From positions 186,001-250,000 of the forward strand of contig NZ_LQCI01000001.1 in the NCBI RefSeq assembly GCF_001613935.1: a stretch of 64,000 bases of DNA. Direction: 5' to 3'. Origin of the DNA: Amycolatopsis regifaucium (GTDB lineage: Bacteria; Actinomycetota; Actinomycetes; Mycobacteriales; Pseudonocardiaceae). Positions 62,701 to 64,000 of the stretch are shown one piece after another. The translations under genes were made by a program, and so were the position numbers. How positions within the stretch are numbered: the first letter of the stretch is position 1; each line of letters starts with the position of its first letter. The notes beneath the pieces are model-generated. The model saw nothing but the letters and a program-made list of their open reading frames with translations, was not told where the DNA came from and made no database searches.

Positions 62701-64000
62701 TCCCGCTCGCCTGGCGGCTGCACGGTGAACTGGACGCCGGCGCCCTGCGGGCGGCGATCGGCGACGTCGCCGAGCGGCACGAGACACTCCGGACCCTGTT
62801 CGTCGAGGAGGAAGGCGTCGCGGCACAGCGGATTTTGGCCGACGCGCGACCGGAGGTCCGCTTCTGCGACGCGACGGACTTGCCTGCCCAGCTGTCCGCC
62901 GAAGCCGGACGCGGCTTCGCCCTCGACGAGGAACTCCCGATCCGGGTCACCGTGTTCGCGGTCTCGCCGACGGAACACGTCCTGCTGCTGGTGCTGCACC
63001 ACGTGGCGACGGACGAGTGGTCGCGAGGACCGCTGATTGCCGATCTCGCCACGGCGTACAAGTCGAGGCTGGCCGGATACGGTCCACAGTGGACCGAACT
63101 TCCGGTCCAGTACGCGGACTACGCCTTATGGCAACGGGAACTGCTTGATGCGACGGCCTCCGAGCACCTCGAGTTCTGGCGGGACACGCTGGCCGGGCTA
63201 CCGGACGAACTCGCCCTGCCGACGGACCGGCCACGGCCGGCGGAATCGACTCACCGCGGCGGCCTGGTCAGCTTCCCGATCGACGCCGCGCTCACCGCAC
63301 GGCTGCGCGAGGTCGCCCGTCGTCACGACGTCAGCATGTTCATGCTGGCGCAGGCCGCGGTCGCGGCGCTGCTGCACCGGCTCGGCGCCGGGGACGACAT
63401 CCCTCTCGGCGCACCGAGTTCCGGCCGCACCGACGAACGGCTGGAGCCACTGGTCGGGTTCTTCGTGAACTCGCTCGTACTGCGCACCGACCTGTCCGGC
63501 GACCCCGCGTTCGGCGACCTGTTGTCGCGGGTGCGGTCGGCGGACCTGGCCGCTTTCGAGCATCAGGACCTGCCGTTCGAGCGGCTGGTCGACGCGGTCA
63601 ACCCGGACCGCTCGCTCGCCAGGCACCCGTTGTTCCAGGTGATGGTGGTCTATCTGCCCGAATCGGGCGACCGGCTGGAGCTGCCGGGCCTGCACGCGGA
63701 CCAGGAGGACTTCGCGCAGGGGGTCGCCAAGTTCGATCTCGAATTCGGGTTCCTGGAGAACGTCAACGGGATCTCGGGCGCGATCGAGTACAGCGCCGAC
63801 CTGTTCGACGAGACCACGGCCGAGGCGTTCGGGCGGCGGCTGATCGCCGTCCTGGCGCAGGTGGCCGCCGATCCCACGGTTCCCGTCGGCGCGCTCGACG
63901 TCGTCGGCGAAGACGAGCGCACGCTCCTCGGGCACTGGAACGACACCTCGCACGACGCTCCGGCGACGACGCTGCCGGAGTTGTTCGAGGCTCAGGTGGC
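47775..64000 (+). CDS. Giant siderophore NRPS (3' end outside window), albachelin-like
   Basis: One frame is open from ATG 47775 (GGAGG at 47762-47766) to the window end, ~5408 codons. Module 1: C (His133-His134 in [10 protein letters not shown]), A (code read as D-V-W-I-I-G-A-V-N-K), T (Ser981). Module 2: C (His1174), A (DVWHFSLVDK, Ser), T (Ser2014), degenerate E (~2063-2460). Module 3: C with HLLLWDG (His2619, second His replaced), A (DMENLGLINK, N5-hydroxyornithine) interrupted by an N-methyltransferase ([11 protein letters not shown], ~3468), T (Ser3890). Module 4: C (HH 4070), A (DVWHISLVDK, Ser), T (Ser4898). Module 5: C (HH 5075), then A begins at ~63965. With the formyltransferase and hydroxylase this predicts formyl-hydroxyOrn, Ser, N-methyl-hydroxyOrn, Ser and onward. 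Codes were aligned by eye to GrsA. Confidence 0.93.
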   Translation, partial: MNRGFPLTPAQKGIWLAQQLDPADPVYTIGWFAELRGDLDLTRLREAVGRAVAEAECLHVTVGFEDGEPVQFPAAPGEVAVLDFTGEPDPERAADDWARAELAAVADLARGPLTAHALLVLAEDRVRWFQRYHHLVMDAHGQAVLTRRAAALYSGTTETVTWPLSGLVEAEAAYDSTADHAYWLGELAGRPNPVRLLERASAGPARLRRHSWELTAAETGHLRKFALDAGTRLSRVAIAAVAAYAHRVTGAEDLVLGLPVTARTTRALREQPGMMSNVLPLRLTVRPETTPARLVAQVAEKVSALLEHSRYRGEDLARELGASGGVHELVGLSVNFMAVDGELAFGDASATVHNLELGPISDVAIAVYDADESRGLRFDFDADAAVSSDAELAEHRRRFATVLADLVARPELPLAAIDLLSAGERAEVLELGTAVADSPEVSWPEAFDRVVALKPDAEAVVCEDVRLTYAQVDAAANRLARLLRNRGVGDEDVVAVAMPRSAELIVALLAVMKAGAAYLPLDLDHPEDRVAYMLSHAGAGVVVSTMDEVAHLPSSVDVERVLLDDPAIAAELGALDASTVDVSGITLSRAAYVIYTSGSTGKPKGVVLSHDGIGSLISTATERIGIGPDSRVVQFASTGFDVTVWDLVMSLCVGGTLIVVPSHRRVAGVELTGYIAAHEATHMILPPSLVAALPPDCELPKGAVLIVGTETVPPELIARWAEDLRVIAAYGLTEATVNSTLWAAEPGWTGPIPIGRPDPNTRCYVLDTALRPVPVGVEGELYVGGRGLARGYAGRPGLSAERFVADPFAGAGERMYRTGDRVRWRADGNLDFLGRTDHQVKIRGFRIEPGEVESALATYPGVDRIAVVPREVKPGDRRLVAYFVPEAGGSPSLSKELRGHAESALPHYMVPSAFVELDRLPIMPNGKLDRTSLPLPDFGAAATGRAPRTERERILCDVVARVLGLASAGADDDFFSLGGDSILSIRLVLGAAEQGLAITPRQVFQHRTPEALAACAGAVSAESTADERPLLDLTGAERASLAEYADVLPVTPLQEGFFFHAEFEGGSAADIYTVQEVLHLEGPVDAVTLRRSVQALLDRYSSLRSGFRQLDGGRVVQLVTRHAELPWREVTAEDAAAAFEADRKRRFDFARPPLLRATFARLGDDRAELALTFHHIIADGWSVVVLLRELLAAYAGADDPRPEVDSRTDHLRRLAARDHEASREAWRTALSGVDEPTRLIDAPAKDERQPSRVRLSLGGRATAELSAMARAHGLTLGTVLHGTWGLLLGGLTGRDDVLFGSTVSGRDTGADGLEAAIGLYINTVPVRLSWSGAETFATVLRRLQDEQSALLEHQHLGLGELRRIAGAGQEELFDTLVVVENFPRDERVGPSGTVRLTGVEVTDAVHFPVALIATPGDDLEFSLKFDAARIDAVAAGQLAERFARLLETLTANPALPVAAVDLLSSAERGRLADLNATAHPVPERTLAEAFAEQVARTPSATAVVFQDTELSYSDLDVRAEALARRLCSAGAGPEEVVAVAVPRSAELMIALLGVLKAGAAYLPVDLDYPADRLEHMLADSGARLVVSEPGTASRIPVVAGLEHVSVTGQADVDDVPRTPAGPDNTAYLIYTSGSTGRPKGVAVTHRAIVNRLDWMQHEYRLTAADRVLQKTPSSFDVSVWEFFWALCEGAAVVLAEPDGHRDPAYLARVIREREITTLHFVPSMLAAFLGSEDVTQDLGWTRSLRRVFSSGEALTGEVAARWRSLTGVPLHNLYGPTEAAVDVTFHRVNGSEGAGVPIGRPVWNTRLHVLDGYLRPVPDGVAGELYLAGVQLARGYHGRPSLTAERFVADPFGEPGRRLYRTGDLVRRRADGEIEYLGRTDRQVKIRGNRIELGEIEAVLAAQPGVTAATVVAKDGALLGYVAGAADPERLRAAVSEALPAPMVPRSLVVLDEFPLTPSGKLDVRALPAPKIAQPVIAATGNEQERALARIFADVLGLDTVDVHGDFFLLGGDSISSIAVSSRARRAGFELSPKDVFELRTPAALAAAGPRTEPGPVADADGVGSLPLLPEVLRIRELGSGVQPESVILAVPSEADVETLAAALQLVLDHHDGLRLELSRVASVLWSLEIRPQGTVQATDLLRRATGSLEAEYRDAADRLEDSLLQAVWFDEPGELLLVAHPVLLEARDWATLAADLATAWRAVTDGHAPAFTPVETSLRTIARRITGAAQDPALLGEVDHWTETLAPGAFEVPTAGEVTERRITLSSEDTRTLVGPLPAAVHGDATDVFLTALKAAVDGDLLVDLHGRVDDVSRTVGALTSVRPVRITVTGEPLAMLKAVKETVRKTPGGHGSLRYLNAQTAPLFAGLARPRIALRYAGRVPAGAGEWQVAGHAAVPPPGDHVLRIGVACEDTETGPRLVATFAGPAEALALADRWAAAMAGLAASDTDAPMGLTPSDVELVSLTQEEIARVEKVSPVPVADIWPLSPLQEGLFFHSSYNSDRVDIYTIQEAIDFGHRLDADRLRTAVSALLRRIPSLGAGFTSDGLRGPVQFVAATVEPPVSEVDLSALPEDERQVRLDELMAEDRGTRFDLGAPPLFRLKLVRLGDGRDRVVLNRHLLLWDGWSAWLFIEELFALYDLGGDDRTLPAAGSYVDFLRWLRRQDIETATTAWREALSGLAEPTVLGPDGQDLAPATPVNLDTVLPGDLGRGLREQARRHGLTVNSVLNAAWGLVLSTMTGRHDVVFGAAVAGRPAAVPDIENTIGLFLNTVPTRVRLDPGESVLDLVRRLQSERMDLTPYEFMSLGVLQREAGHRVLFDTLFVLRNADGDERREGLRHRHGITGLLNIDATHYPLTLVVTPGEETRITLSYRDDVIDAEEAASVLGRFTSLVEQIVADPAKPVGALETVSAEDRAALEAGWAEAGHPVIEDTIADLLAVQAERTPDATALVFDEEQLTYAELDARINRMARLLLAKGAEPEQVIALGLPRSIDMVVALFAVLRTGAAYLPLELDYPADRLAVMLADAGPLCLVSTKDVSATLPGDVPRILVDDHEDRAFGDGPISDAERPLFARGRADRMEHPAYVIYTSGSTGKPKGVVTPYRGLTNMQLNHQGAIFAPAIASAGGRRLRIAHTVSFAFDMSWEELLWLVEGHEVHVCDEELRRDARALVAYCDEHQVDVVNVTPTYAHLLIEEGLLEDGDGRHRPALVLLGGEAVSESVWNRLRDTDGTYGYNLYGPTEYTINTLGGGTTDSDTPTVGKPIWNTRAYIVDAWLRPVPDGVAGELYIAGEGLARGYLGRPALTAERFVADPFADGGGRMYRTGDLVRRRPDGNLDFLGRTDDQVKIRGYRVELGEIETALSRYPEVAQAAVVARPDPSAPGLQRLIGYVVPAELSGDARAEAEADQVGEWRQIYSDEYTEIPTALFTEDFAGWDSSYDGDPIPLEHMREWRQATVDRIAELKPERVLEIGVGTGLLMGQIAPLAREYWGTDLAAPVIAKLNRELERDPELAAKVNLRAQPAHVFDGLPAGRFDTIVINSVIQYFPSVDYLTDVVTKAVGLLTPGGALFVGDVRNLRLARAFHTAIQLTRADATSDVAQVRRAIERGAALEKELLIDPDYFTALARRLPDVAAQVRIKRARLHNELSRYRYDAVLVKEPAETLSVAQAPRLSWDELGSLAALEERLADAETLRVSRIPDARQLPEVEATRALDAGAPLIDVLARFRAVDGVEPEDVHELGDRLGHRVHTTWSADGAFEAVFVHRGQPDAVITDVHLPVSVGTNLAKYATSPTSARGGGELVQRLRDRLKTELPDYMVPAAFVTLGGLPLTDNGKLNVRALPDADPAVRLAESRPAGTAAEETLCALFAEVLGLDEVGVEDNFFDLGGHSLLATRLISRARTELGAELAIRDLFEAPTVAELAARAGGGEPARPAVVRAERPDRIPLSAAQRSLWLVDRMEANAVAYNFPLTFRLRGELDFDALRAALGDVLGRHEVLRTVFAEDDGEPYQRVLDAPEIPFAVEECDEAGLDARVAELSRTPFDLAREIPVRLRVLRLGAEDQVISLVLHHSATDEWSDRPFLADLNSAYQARRTGDAPLWSDLPVQYADFALWQKDFLEQRGAGQIAFWAGSLRGAPEELTLPLDRSRPPRPTGRGGKVRFQLPQELSAAVRDLAAKAGASPFMVLQAAVAVLLHRTGAGDDIPLGAPIAGRTDAALDDLVGFFVNTLVLRTDLSGEPTFAALLDRVREADLAAFSHGDLPFERVVEELNPPRVPGRNPLFQVMVGYHRQTGAHDVLGLPAEWFEMDTGMAKFDLHFTMVDDEHTATLMLEYAEDLADEVTARRLLHRLASLLEQATAAPDRPVGALDILAADELARVTEWNRTAREVPVTTLPELFEAQVARTPDALAVVFEDSELSYAEFNARANQLARWLVDEGVGAESVVAVALPRSIDLVIALYAVHKAGGAYLPVDRDYPADRIAFMLEDAAPAVILETLPEVDGYSGENLGRVVDPKSPAYVIYTSGSTGRPKGVVVPHEGIVNRLLWMQDEYGLTADDRVLQKTPSSFDVSVWEFFWPLITGATLVVAQPEGHKDPTYLAELIRTEGITTVHFVPSMLALFLETAECAGLRRVICSGEALPSELAARVDVPLYNLYGPTEASVDVTAWPAGAGTAPTVPIGRPVWNTRTYVLDARLKPVPPGVPGELYLAGAQLARGYLARPGLTAERFVADPFGGAGERMYRTGDLARWSADGVLEFLGRVDDQVKIRGFRVELGEVEAALTAAGSVTRAVVVARDDRLVAYVVGSDTGLRDAVAAKLPEHMVPSAFVVLDEIPLTPNGKLDRKALASLEYASPGFAATEGREPRNAREEALCALFADVLDVDRVGINDDFFALGGHSLLVMRLVSRISASLDATVSVRDVFDAPTVTALAERLAGSSARPVLGVGERPDVLPLSPAQQRLWFLYRLEGVTATYNIPLAWRLHGELDAGALRAAIGDVAERHETLRTLFVEEEGVAAQRILADARPEVRFCDATDLPAQLSAEAGRGFALDEELPIRVTVFAVSPTEHVLLLVLHHVATDEWSRGPLIADLATAYKSRLAGYGPQWTELPVQYADYALWQRELLDATASEHLEFWRDTLAGLPDELALPTDRPRPAESTHRGGLVSFPIDAALTARLREVARRHDVSMFMLAQAAVAALLHRLGAGDDIPLGAPSSGRTDERLEPLVGFFVNSLVLRTDLSGDPAFGDLLSRVRSADLAAFEHQDLPFERLVDAVNPDRSLARHPLFQVMVVYLPESGDRLELPGLHADQEDFAQGVAKFDLEFGFLENVNGISGAIEYSADLFDETTAEAFGRRLIAVLAQVAADPTVPVGALDVVGEDERTLLGHWNDTSHDAPATTLPELFEAQV

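Noticed and set aside
56445..63002. Minus-strand open frame of 2185 codons opposite the NRPS
   Set aside because: It is an antisense shadow caused by GC-rich codon structure. The plus strand encodes ordered C, A and T domains with intact motifs, while the antisense product is low-complexity and matches nothing.

Overview
The window is high-GC actinomycete DNA. Several signs point to Amycolatopsis or a close Pseudonocardiaceae relative: frequent GTG and TTG starts with ATGA/GTGA gene overlaps, repeated TCCACTGTGGA-type palindromes, several ECF sigma factors, PE/PPE/EspG-like ESX genes, DasR and iron-box operators, and a siderophore NRPS resembling the albachelin synthetase. No phage, plasmid backbone, rRNA or CRISPR array was seen. 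The genus is an inference from style and gene content.

1-7.2 kb: the end of a (hydroxy)proline catabolism block (DapA-family lyase, proline racemase-type epimerase) faces a coupled MFS transporter / GAF protein / amidohydrolase operon. A divergent RpiR-type regulator follows, then a small unknown protein and a VanZ-RDD membrane protein. 7.3-12.7 kb: a secreted chymotrypsin-like protease, a secreted beta-propeller protein, a decayed ECF sigma gene beside an intact SigE-family sigma factor with its membrane partner, and a DUF6892-like protein.

13.0-20.2 kb: an orphan type VII (ESX-like) accessory locus. It has PE/PPE/WXG-like proteins, an EspG-like chaperone, two YbaB-like proteins and two peptidoglycan hydrolases fused to helical WXG-like domains. 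No EccB/C/D/E or mycosin gene is visible. An AraC regulator sits in the middle. 20.3-28.4 kb: an SDR, an FAD monooxygenase, a GNAT enzyme and a sugar ABC importer without an ATPase. An 83-bp direct repeat lies at 21.4 kb and again against tRNA-Pro(GGG) at 28.3 kb, and a broken permease gene lies just inside the second copy.

28.6-45.2 kb: polymer and sugar use, and regulation. Genes include a secreted alginate-lyase-like protein, a lactonase, and a GH18 chitinase under two DasR operators. The chitinase is divergent from an ECF sigma / CU044_5270 pair. A crotonase/PaaX pair, an ABC-F ATPase, an alpha-galactosidase with its own ABC importer, and an ECF sigma (SnoaL tail)/PPOX pair follow.

45.3-64 kb: an iron-regulated hydroxamate siderophore cluster. 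A formyltransferase and an ornithine N5-hydroxylase diverge from tandem iron boxes. They precede one giant NRPS gene open from 47775 to the window end (about 5408 codons seen). The modules read as C-A-T, C-A(Ser)-T-E*, C*-A(hydroxyornithine)-MT-T, C-A(Ser)-T and C-(A...), where * marks domains that have lost key catalytic residues.
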